A stretch of 64,000 bases of DNA, taken from positions 132,097,420-132,161,419 of the forward strand of contig CM043964.1 in the NCBI GenBank assembly GCA_014529385.2. The letters are read 5' to 3'. Shown one piece after another: positions 1 through 9,858 of this stretch (position 1 is the stretch's first letter; each line of letters begins with the position of its first letter). The notes under the pieces are model-generated. The model did no database searches and was not told the DNA's origin. It saw nothing but the letters and a program-made list of their open reading frames with translations. Source of the stretch: Adiantum capillus-veneris. Its lineage: Eukaryota; Streptophyta; Polypodiopsida; Polypodiales; Pteridaceae. Made by a program: the position numbers and the translations under genes.

Positions 1-1060
1 TGCCTACTCTCACCAAGAATTTGATTTCCAATGGGAAGTTGTATGATTGTGGCTATCATTGCATATTTGGCAATGGCACTTGGAATATTTAGAGAGGATC
101 TTTGGTCTTGAATAGAGGAGACAAGTGTGGTAATATTTACCCTTTGTACACATATTATAGTCCAAGATATTCTATAAATATAATCAAGCAGTCAAATATC
201 TACTTGTGGCATAGCTGATTAGGCCCTTTGAGCAAGAATGGAATGAAAGACCTATCTCATTTAGGCTACTTGCCTGTCTTCAAACTTTTAATATTTGAAT
301 TATGTGAGCATTTTTTTATGGACAGTATGCTAGAACAACCCATTCCAGTCTATTAAACAAGAAGAAGCTTGAAAATCCAGATCTGGTGCATTCGTATATG
401 TGTGTGGGCCTATGCCTCAAAGCATAAGGATGATGCACTTTGTATCATGCAAAGATGGGATTTCAATTGTACAAATTCAAGAGGAAGCTTAAGTGCTAAG
501 TAATAATGGTGGAGAGTAAGTCTTCAATGAGTTCTAGAGTTTATGTGATACAAATGTCATTTGGAGAGACCTTATTTCTCCTCATACACCTACCCAAAAT
601 GGATTTCTCTAAGAGATGAATTGCACAGTTCAAGATAGAATTTGCAGCATGTCATCTCAAGCTAAGTTTTCAGTTGATTTTTGGGATAAAGATCTTAAGG
701 CTACAGTTCATTTGATCAATCAATCATCAAATAAGGCACTTGATGATGGCATTCTAGAAGAATCTTGGAGTGGGTGAAAGCCATCATATGATCATTTGCG
801 AGTCTTTGGTTAAAGGGATTCATTCATGTACCTAAGGAGCTTAAAAGTAGGCTAGAGAAAAAATCTAAAAAATGCATTCTCATTGGCCATGGAGAAAGTG
901 GCAAAATGGAGAAGGACATTGATGTGAGGTATCACTTCATTCGTGAGGTGCTTGAGGATATAGAACTTGTCAAGTTTCACACAAATGATAACCCTATTGG
1001 TCTACTAACCAAAATTCTATCCTCTAAGAAGTTTTCACACTACCAAGGGCTTATAGGTAT
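1..1060 (+). pseudogene. Ty1/copia pol remnant (integrase, then RNase H tail)
   Basis: Conceptual translation of the plus strand, across many stops and frame changes, gives copia pol landmarks in order. There is a GAG-pre-integrase-like block near 210-275 (WHS.LGPLSKNGMKDLSHLGYL), integrase-like blocks including TPTQNG near 588-603, then a jump to the RNase H tail near 925-1015 (DVRYHFIREVLEDIELVKFHTNDNPI). The RT and most of RNase H that should lie between are missing, so an internal deletion occurred near 880-925. No frame is open. It is the 3' part of a copia element whose LTR begins at 1142. The family assignment is secure; clade is not determined. Confidence 0.8.
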
Positions 1061-1129
1061 TGGGTAGAGTTTCAAACTCTTCTTACCCAATGCATATGTC
1101 CATAGATTGCTTAAAGGCACATTGGCCTC

Positions 1130-1180
1130 TAAGTGGGAGGTTGTTGGGTAAAGTGCCATTGTGCCAGAGCTATACATTGT
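1130..1180 (+). repeat. Copia polypurine tract and start of its 3' LTR, cut by element A
   Basis: A purine-rich tract (AAGTGGGAGG) ends just before TGTTGGGTAAAG at 1142, the expected start of a copia 3' LTR. The LTR is interrupted after 1180 by element A. Its continuation should resume at 17791, beyond A. The last five bases, ATTGT (1176-1180), act as the left target-site duplication of A; the right copy at 17786-17790 reads ATTGC. Confidence 0.6.
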
Positions 1181-1423
1181 TGTGCGCGTCTGTCGCACGT
1201 GTCAATGCAAGGGACTTGCCGATACACTGTGTGCGAGCCACAAGTGGCTCCAGAGTCCAAGCACACAACTAGACTAATCTAGCAAGCTCAAGACAGCAAG
1301 GGTGTGTCACTCACCGCCCTAAGCTCGCCTTCTTGGAGGATTCCTCGCCGTGAAGAAGAAGGAGCCGCCGTTGCACCGCACTCAACCGCTTTGCCATCGC
1401 CGTGCCATCGTTGCAATGCTTGA

Positions 1424-1504
<81 letters not shown>

Positions 1505-1829
1505 CTCTCTCCCTCTCATGCATACACACACACAAGGAGATGATGAAAAAGAAGATGGAGATGGAGCAAGAGCACTCTTCAATTGCACAAATGAAAGAAT
1601 GAGAAATTTTTAGGTTTAGGTGACTTTTATATGAACTCGCCCCATTCACACTTGGGCGCCCATATTTAGCCAACTAACCCTTGAATGTTCCTGTTAGAGT
1701 GCGCCTCTCATCGGCGATCACTCTACCCTTTTTCTATTGGACCGACAAGCCCGGTCCCTGACTGTACTAAATAAATAATACGGTGTCTGTCGTAGGTGAT
1801 AGGGTGTCCATGAGCCGTGAGGGTTAACA
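1181..1829 (-). repeat. Element A 3' LTR (left copy) with CA microsatellite
   Basis: It starts TGTGCGCG and ends GGTTAACA on the plus strand, matching the other LTRs of this family at 17206, 30560 and 38166. It is 649 bp, against about 580 bp for the sister copies. The excess is mainly a pure CA run (about 1425-1500) at the place where the sisters hold short CA/CT tracts. The ORFs here with long Cys-Val or His-Thr runs are translations of this repeat and not proteins. Confidence 0.85.
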
Positions 1830-1843
1830 TGCCCCCCTTCCTG
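1830..1843 (-). other. Polypurine tract of element A
   Basis: On the minus strand the 14 bases read CAGGAAGGGGGGCA, directly before the 3' LTR start (TGTTAACCC). The same tract stands at the same place in element E (31145-31158). It would prime plus-strand DNA synthesis. Confidence 0.75.
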
Positions 1844-3252
1844 TTGTGGATTTCGTCCTCGAAAGCTATTGAGTTGAAGCTCGTTCGTCGAGGTGGAAGA
1901 GCATTTGAGATGAATTTCCTTAGCCTTGTTCAGTCATTGCAAAATCAAACAACATTGGCACAGTAATTGCATTCTCATATACAATTAAAAAGCATATGCA
2001 GTTGTAGTCAGACAAATTGATTGGTAACAAAATTTTAAACCATTTGTCAGCAATAAACATTAAATTGTAATATAATCAAACGCATAAATAGTTGTAAAGG
2101 TAAAAAACTAAACAAGTTTGGAGTCGCTAATTTAACGATCAAAGGCACTAAAGATCGACTATTAATACCATGGGTAAGCTTCTCAATTTTCTCTGGTCAC
2201 TTAAGTTGTTTAATCGCGAGAGGCTATACCTAGAAGACCTCGTAGTAGTTAAGCTACTCGCCTGAATTATTTACTTTTCTTTGAGCCCCCAAAGTCTTTT
2301 CACAGTGATTCGATTTTGATGCGCGTGCTTATTTTGTATGCATTGGGTTTTTTGCTAAAAGCGCCCACACTGGGAACCTCTAGTGCTCTAGTACCATAGG
2401 CGATACATGTGAGTGGAGTACCAAATCAAGCTGAGATTTCTCTTCCAGCTTAAGATTTTACATTATGGCACTTTGTTTTTTTTTGGTTCATTCGTTTCCA
2501 CCATTTTAACTTTGTAACTTTGGGGGGTCATATAACACTATTACCCTCCCCAGGCTCATCACATTAGTAAACTCCCTTATAATACTTAAGCTAAGGGTCA
2601 ATAGGGACTAAGCCCACTAGAAAGCCCTAGTATATTTCACACCATGCTGCCTAAATCGGATTAAGAACCTAAGTAGCCATTGATTATTAGGAAGGCATTT
2701 CCCCATGGTATTAAGAGAAGATCTGTAACGCCTAGTTGGTCAAACTAGCTTAGTCGGACTGCTTGATTTTTAAACCTAGACAAGTGATTATGACAAAAAA
2801 TTACATTGAATCTAATGTTTGGTACTAAGCAAATGCACTGAATATTATGCTACCAATCACAATTAAAGCAGACAAACATAGATGCAAAAAAGATAAGGAA
2901 CAATGCTAATGGACAAAAAACACCTGTTTGTGTTGATGATCACGCTTGGTTTGAAGAGTGAACGAGAGAAAGATTCCATGAAGGTCCAAATCCTAACCAC
3001 AACAACACGTTCTTGTACACACTATGAAACACAAGAATACCTCTAGGAGGCACATCAATGGGAAAAAAGAACTTTGCTAATCACTAAACTCTAAAACAGA
3101 AACACTCCTATCGTACTAATCCTACCTACCCTCCATCACTCGAGTGATGAGGATCAAAGGTGTTTGATGACATAGGTTTCTGTTTTAGTGTACCGGATGT
3201 GAATGTGTAGGTCTGGGTCAATGTTTTGATTTTTATTGTGCATACTCGTTTG
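1844..3252 (-). other. Element A 3' non-coding region
   Basis: About 1.4 kb between the polypurine tract and the first coding remnant. The first 50 or so bases match element E (GAAGCTATTGAGTTGAAGCT); the rest has no counterpart in E and no recognizable domain. RT, RNase H and integrase should lie here in a complete gypsy element but are not detectable. It may be a replaced 3' untranslated region or captured sequence. Confidence 0.5.
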
Positions 3253-5146
3253 CTAATTGCTCTTGCTCTTTATTATTTTTGTTTTTTGTGAGTATAAGGC
3301 TTTATGTATACATTTCCTAAGATTGGTGATTGAGAGGTCAGGGAAAGAAGGGTAAGAGGAAAATAATTCAATAGGCTGACGTGATTGAAGACTTCCCCCC
3401 TTCCTTGGGTAAATCATATTGTTTGAAATGTGCTTGTCACCCTTTGAAACCAATTGTTCCAGTTGGTAATAGGTGAGGATTTTTGCCAGTAGTTTTCTAT
3501 TACCTTAGGTGCCTCATCGAGTTGCAAGGGTGGTAAGCTACTCTCCCAGTATCGAACTTGAAGTGGTTCATCAGGTGATTCTTGAACACTAGGAGTTGTG
3601 GATTCCTTTGTAGCTTCATGGAGGTCCACTATTGTAGGTGGAGGCTCTGGAGAAGCTTTTACCCATATGGATGCATTACATGAGGAGATAGAAGCTTCAT
3701 GGGACTCCCCCCTTCCTGAGCTAGGTGGAACAAATCATTCTTTCTTCGGTACCCAAACTAGCTATGGAGCGGGTGCGTAACATTATGTGATTTTCTTCTT
3801 TCCACGATCGTCAATTCTTTTTGGAGCTACACGATTGGGCTCACATGGGTCAGGTGACAACTAAGAACACAATCTACATTTTGGCACCCAGATTTGATCA
3901 TTTCCTTGATAGTAGCCTTGGGCTTCCAATAGTCGTTTAGGAATCCAACACTATGTTTCCTTACATTTCTTGGAGCGAGTGGGACGTTTCTTACAAGGCT
4001 TCTGTTTTTTAGCATCAACCATGGTCGCTAAATAAGATTTAGGGACCCACTTGTATGTTTTCTTTGTTATATGAGGATGACTCTTATCAGAAGCTATATG
4101 CATTGCTTCTAGCATATTTAAGGGTACGGGCATTTCATCCCCCTTAGGTGTTACCCAGGTCGTCCCTCTGTTTCCCCAAGTGTCTATGGTTGCTGCTAGG
4201 TGGACCCAATCCACATTGTCCGACTCAGTCATCCCAGGTAGTACATCCATATAAGGAGAATCTTCCCCAACATCAGTGTCCGCTTTACACGTGTAACAAT
4301 ACTGCAATGGGGCCAAGTGAACTGTGGTGTCAGATCTATGATCAATTATAAACTTATTTCCTAGAGGATGTGCTCAACCGGTTACAAGATCCACTTGAAT
4401 GAAAGAATCTTGGAACTGCAAGTAGACATGGTTTTTAGACCAGTCATGCACCATTTTTGCTTCCCTCATGAAAGGACGTCCTAAGATCATCTCCGATGCC
4501 ATAGTGTGCTTGGAGAAATCCATAACAATGAAGGTAATTCTTATTTTATGTCCAAAGACCTTGATCTTGATATCATCTAGCATCCCAATAGGTTTAACAA
4601 TAGACCCATTGGCCATCTTCACTACTATGGTTGTGGTCGCAAGGTGAGGTCTTCACATAGTTTCCCAGCAATTTTTAGTCACAATGCTAACCCCAGCGCC
4701 ACCATCAAGGATTCCCTTCACAGTTAATCCCTTAGTAGTGATTGGTATGGTCGCATTGGATTCATCACCCTCTTATGCATTGGTTCATCTATTCGACAAG
4801 CTAATAGATTTTTGGAGTGCAGCCAGAAAACTTTATTCTCCAAAAGTAGCTTTTTCTTTCCATCAAGAAGTGAGTACGCCCACTTTCCCATGACTTTAAG
4901 TCATTTTTTTCTTGGATGACACTAGGTATGGCTAAGGGTCTATGGACTTGGTGAAGTTATTGTTGCGTAGGGAACACTGTGTCTGTAATTTGGATCTGCC
5001 TAGGTGCTGGTTCTAGATCCCTTTGGGTATCTTCTACCAAACTCCTTAATTGATTGACTCACTCAATCTCCTCTGTAGGGTTTGGATAAGTTCCTATCTT
5101 CTTCTTGGATCCTGGCCATTGTCATGAAGATCTTCCTTGTTGGTTT
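3253..5146 (-). pseudogene. Element A protease region and downstream polyprotein remnant
   Basis: Minus-strand fragments in several frames align with the element E polyprotein. The retroviral-type aspartic protease motif ILDGGAGVSIV lies near 4682-4715, followed by a flap-like stretch and EMILGRPFMREAK near 4460-4500. Downstream, YCYTCKADTDVGEDSPYMDV and GNRGTTWVTPKGDEMP (about 4120-4310) are nearly identical to E. Past about 4080 the sequence leaves E and is not recognized. Stops and frame changes break it throughout. The cleavage function is lost here. Confidence 0.7.
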
Positions 5147-7511
5147 CTACCTTAGTGGTCGTTTTGGTCTCCATGGTTTTACGTGAATCAGAATCCTCTT
5201 CAACGTCATTCCTATATACGGGTCGTCACCAGTCCCTATGTTCGTCTTTGAACTGGGGTCTGACTTCGCTGCTTTTTGCACTCTCTTCCTTCGTGTTTTC
5301 TTCTTTTTCTGAGATTGGGCAATTGATGTTGTGTCTCTTTCCTCAAGAATATAATTTTGTTTTTGGAGCATCAATCGTGTGAGTACATTTACTGGTACCA
5401 CATGTGTACTTTGTGATGGCTCCTCTTAACCTCAATCAAGTTTAATGACGTGATCTTCGGTGCATTTGGATTATTTGGACATTGGGCAATCAAATAATCT
5501 ATGACACATCGATTACACATGAGTATCGGCATTGTAAACATGTTCGCTTGATTGATTTGCATTAATGTGGCGTTCTTTTGTAGCCTAATAGGAAACTCGG
5601 CCACACAATGTGGACCTCGACACTCATAGCATTGAAGAGGTGGTCTCTTAGCAGTGTAATTGATATTTTGGCCTCTTGCAGCAAGAGCAGCTACTTGATA
5701 GACAGGTTTGACTTATCCCCAATAGTCCTCCATGTAGTATTGTGGACTTTCCTTAAGCGCATCCATCCCATAGGCAATATTAGGGTCTATATCTTCCTCA
5801 CAGCCTTCCAAACAAGCAACGGATGACTCACAACCCACTTGATTCACATAAGTGATTCTTGGATGTGGTGGTTGCGGTTCTAGCACTGGAGGTGGTAAGG
5901 GTGTTGTTTGAACAACATTTTGGGCCCTAAGGACCATGTGTTGTGACGCTTGTTCAAGAGGTGGGGCCGGCATCAATGTAGGCACTCGAGGTGTGTCTGT
6001 CCATGCTAAGGTTGATCTATTGGCCATTGTGCGCTTAAATACTATGCAATCCTTAGCTTGATCACCATATCTCCCATAGGCATTGCAGTTCCCATTGAAT
6101 TTTACTCTAAAAGTAGGGCATTCACTCGTACTATGCGGTCCATATCATAGTGAGCACTATTGTGGCTCCCTTCTTGGATACATATGATTGTTTTGCAGAG
6201 CACGATTATCTCTAAGACAAGACCTCAAACACCTTCGAAGGTGGAGAGAGCTAGCAGGGAATGAGGGTAGGGAAGAGGAAGAAGAAAGTCATCTCAGATA
6301 TCTTTGGCTCCTTAGCAATAGGCTTTAGGGTCATTGGCTGATGCCCCGATGCTTGCGAGCTAATAGCTTTAGGCTCAACATACACTCTTTCTCCTTGAAT
6401 CATTAAATTATCCTCCAATTGGATCGCATTTTTGGTGACTACTTCCCAAGTGGTGATACCTCTAATGACTAGGCCATTGTAGATATCCTCATGTCATAAT
6501 CCCCTAATGAATCTATCAAGCAGTTGATTATTATTGAAGCACTCATTTGGATTACAACGAGAATTCAAATGCTTCAAGCCACTAATAAAGTCTCTCACCG
6601 ACTCTCCTTCCTCTTGTTGGGCTTTCTGGAGCTGAGAGGCTACACCCCAAAGCACTCCCTCTCGTGTGTATTCTTTTAAGAACAGTCTCCTAAGAGTAGG
6701 GTAATTTGTTTTTTCTTCGACCCTTAGGGTTCTATATCAATCCCCAGCCTTTCCACTTAAGGTTAGGCTTAAAGGATTACTCTTATGCAGGTCATTGTGT
6801 TCTCCTAGAGAATTACATATTTGTTCAAACACTTTGATATGCTTTCTCACATTTTTGTCTCCACTAAATTTTTGTGTGAGCTTGGCTATTTGTACTTCCT
6901 TACTTCTAGGTTCTCTATCAGGCATGTTACGCATATTCTCAACAATAGATCGATCGATAGCTTGAGAAAATGTTGCCAAGTCACCTAAGTGAGCAGGAAT
7001 CATGGGTGAATGTGCTCCAGAGACTACGTGTGGAGTAGGTATTGGCATTGGGCTTGGCGCATAGGAAGCCCTTGGGTTCCACGTTTGGTACGGTGTTGTG
7101 CCATGTGGCGGTCCAAAGTTCATATGTGTGGCCCTAGACATAACAGACGTCGGATGTGACATGCTAATGCTAGCCGGTATGGTCCCATGGAAATAAGAGC
7201 TTGGGTGTTGTGGTTGTGGAGCATAGGTAGTTGAAACAATTGGAGGGGTAGGGACTACATGAGTACGAGGACCTATAGGTATATACGATTGGTACACACT
7301 TGTAGGTACTGTTGCAGGCATTGAGCTACCATGTAGTGGTGCTTTACTAACAAATGAGGTCCATGGCGTGTTTCTTGGCATGCCCATCATTGGGGTAGGC
7401 ATGATAGCCGTGGCGTCATCAGGGGAAAGATGAGCTAGACTTGGAAAAGTAAAGCTATCACTCGTGGGCTCAGATTGTACTGAGACCCCTAGCGAAACAA
7501 CATATGGGGGA
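5147..7511 (-). pseudogene. Element A gag remnant (capsid and zinc-knuckle parts)
   Basis: Minus-strand frames match element E gag. The capsid-like stretch VQIAKLTQKFSGDKNVRKHI lies in 6737-7402, with a Pro-rich N-terminal part, then the region around 6480-6600 (LKHLNSRCNPNECFNNNQLL). The nucleocapsid knuckles at 5389-5640 are damaged: one reads CNRCVIDYLIAQC, with Tyr where E has His, and another has lost its last Cys. Gag would package the RNA in virus-like particles. A 69-bp foreign segment at 6219-6287 interrupts it, and element B cuts the upstream side at 7512. Confidence 0.75.
6219..6287 (-). repeat. 69-bp piece of element B LTR, inverted, inside element A gag
   Basis: These 69 bases are an exact reverse complement of 8685-8753 in the left LTR of element B (and of 15837-15905 in the right LTR). 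Flanking bases match gag of element E, where about 30 different bases occupy this place. It is therefore a short filler segment copied from a chromovirus LTR, not an LTR end. Confidence 0.85.
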
Positions 7512-9135
7512 TGTCATAAAATCTAATATCTAACTAACCCAAATGATTTTCTCATATTAAATTGATCACTTAATGTGGGAGAATAAACGGGAACAAGTGT
7601 TAAGATATAGGTATGTGCTTATAGATCTATCTCAACACGGGGCCAATGGTAAAGGGGCCCAAAAGGGAGATGGTCTATCAAAGAGCAAGGCTAACCAATG
7701 GAGCATAAGACCTTAGGGTTAGCTTCATTGAAGACCTCCAATAAATGTGTGTAAAAGTCCTTTGACCTTAAGTAAGCTAGGGCTGAGCTTGAGGTGGGAA
7801 CCCGGCCCAAGCTCGAGGTGCTTGTCATGCTTGAGGTGCTTGTCATGCTTGAGGTGTTTTTCATGCTTGAGGTGCTTGATTAAGATGCTTGAGGTGCTTG
7901 ACTGGCTCCATGCTTGAGGTGCTTGACTTGCTGCATGATTAAAGTACTTGAGGTGCCTTGAGAAGCTTGCCTGAGATGCTTGTGGGAACACCCCCTAGTT
8001 CAAGTGCTTTGTCATGCTTGGTGAGTAAGGTGCTTGATCACCTAAAAGTCAAAAGCATTCCTACAAGAGGGGGGGCGAGCCCTTTTCCTAGGGGCTAGAG
8101 AGAGAACACCCACTCACACACACAAGGGAAGCCCAACTTGAAGAGGCAGCAAGGACACATGTCAGGCCCCTACCCATGTTACCTTCATGTGTTGCTTGAA
8201 TCCTATTGGCTAGGCTTCAAGGGGGTCCAATGATAAATTACATGAATTATCTAATTGTTTTAGCATTTATCAAGTCCTCTCTCTCAAAGGGGAAAGGGGG
8301 ACACTTGTCCCAAGGCTACCCATGTTGCTTGTAATGGCTCTTGCTTGTGATTGGCTAGGCCTGGAAGGGTCCAATGAGCTTCAGGCATGAGCTACAAGGG
8401 GGGGTCGACCCAAGCAAGCTAGGGGGTGCCTAGGGGGTATACTCACCCACACACACTCACAAGCACTCTCATTGTGTGATATGCAAAGTGCAAGAGCTCC
8501 CTCTCCAAGCAAGTAGAGGTTGAGAGCCTACACCAACACTCTTGGCTATGGAGTGCAAATCCAACCAAGAGCCATGCTTCAATGCTTAAGCTTGCCATAT
8601 CCTTCTTCTTCATTACTATGCTATTATGTATGCTAGCAACAAGAGTATGATAAGTGAGGAACTAATTCTTTCTCCTACGAAATGTTTCTTCTTCCTCTTC
8701 CCTACCCTCATTCCCTGCTAGCTCTCTCCACCTTCGAAGGTGTTTGAGGTCTTGGGACTGAGGCTTGGGATAGTTAAAGCTTTCTTCAAGTTTATGTTAT
8801 GTTTGTGGTGCATGAAGCCTTCCATCTTCATGGCATCACCTAGGTCACAAGGAACACAAAGACTGTATTGTAACAAGTCTCTCTTTATGGGAGAAATCAT
8901 AATACAAATGCCTATTGGAGGGGGGACCGGCTCCACATAAATCCGGTCCTCAATTGTTGTCATGTTCTCTAAACTCTCTCTCTTGCAAAAGTATTGTCTA
9001 TGCCAAGTTAACTAATTGCTATGATTATGTTGCTATCTTCAATTATGTCTACCCGCTATGCTCACAAAATCATTTCTTGAAAGTACTCTCATTAAATTCC
9101 GCTATTCTCAAATTGAATAGGCAAATTCCATTACA
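7512..9135 (+). repeat. Element B 5' LTR
   Basis: Bounded by TGTCATAAA and CCATTACA. It carries about 28 bp (near 7570-7600) absent from the right LTR, and a minisatellite at 7800-7990. No unambiguous TATA box was assigned. Short ORFs within it recur identically in the right LTR and are not genes. Confidence 0.9.
7800..7990 (+). repeat. Minisatellite inside element B LTR
   Basis: About ten imperfect copies of a unit like CATGCTTGAGGTGCTTG, with spacers of varying length. The same array lies in the right LTR at 14935-15140 in the same state, so it was copied with the element. Confidence 0.8.
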
Positions 9136-9136
9136 T

Positions 9137-9148
9137 TGGTATCAGAGC
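9137..9148 (+). other. Primer-binding site, initiator tRNA-Met type (element B)
   Basis: TGGTATCAGAGC, one base after the LTR end, is the standard complement of the 3' end of plant initiator tRNA-Met. It would prime minus-strand DNA synthesis. This primer type is usual for plant chromoviruses and copia elements. Confidence 0.92.
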
Positions 9149-9550
9149 ATTTGGTTTCTCTTTTCTTGCTTAAGAAGAGAGGTCCTTAAGTAGCCTATAA
9201 ATGGTTGATGTTGTTAATTATAATAGAGTAAGTGGAACTGGGATCTAATACCGGTTTTGTTAAGCCCACTATGTGGGGGATGGTGCACACCTCGGGAGCT
9301 TTGGACTTAATAATGGAGTCTTTTTAGACTTGCCTACGGCTTTACCATTATTGAGCCATAAGAAGTCCGAAAGGAGCTAGCCCTTGGCAACTCTGCTATG
9401 TTAGACCTACTCCTCTACTCTCTATAATTAACCACTTTGAGCCGTGGGTGTAGATACTTAAGAGCCGATTTTCAAAGGCTAAGAGGAGTGGCAACTAAGG
9501 TTTTGAATTGCCAAAGCATACACTAAGTACATACATAAAATTTTGTTAAC

Positions 9551-9844
9551 ATGGCTGACAATAATCAAGAGAGTAGAATGAACATTGATAGCTTTGATTT
9601 TGCACATGAAGGTGCTAATGATGATGCTCCCATGTTTGTGAATTATCTTGTGACTAGGTTGCAACAAGCTATGGGCAACCCTACCTTGCAAGCCGAAGTT
9701 ACTCAACAACTTCGTGCCTATGGAATTTCCCTTCCTCTCCAAGAGGAGAGAGAGCTTAGGAGGCCTCTTGAAGAGACCCCCAAAAGAAGACTCTCTCCCA
9801 TTCGAGAGGAGGAATCCAAAGAGAAAGAAAGCAATGAAATTTAA
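9551..9844 (+). CDS. Element B gag N-terminal reading frame (97 aa)
   Basis: It starts MADNNQESRMNIDSF and ends in an acidic, Lys-rich tail (EKESNEI) before a TAA stop. The next frame (reading SSSEDVAPRRRR) begins within a few bases in a different phase, so this is probably the N-terminus of the same gag protein separated by a one-base shift, rather than an independent gene. It has no recognized domain of its own. The leader from the primer site to this ATG is about 400 bp. Whether the shift is a mutation or a programmed frameshift cannot be told from one copy. Confidence 0.6.
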   Translation: MADNNQESRMNIDSFDFAHEGANDDAPMFVNYLVTRLQQAMGNPTLQAEVTQQLRAYGISLPLQEERELRRPLEETPKRRLSPIREEESKEKESNEI

Positions 9845-9858
9845 GTTCTTCTGAAGAT

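Noticed and set aside
1288-1673. Several ORFs with long Cys-Val or His-Thr runs
   Set aside because: They are translations of the CA microsatellite in an LTR; the same applies at 20719-21085 and 26511-26846.
9137-9148. A tRNA gene near the TGGTATCAGAGC motifs
   Set aside because: Only the primer complement is present; no cloverleaf sequence surrounds these motifs here or at 26498.
8718-9193. Duplicate small genes at 8718-9193 and 15870-16297
   Set aside because: Identical short ORFs arise because they lie in the two LTRs of element B; no domain or codon evidence supports them.
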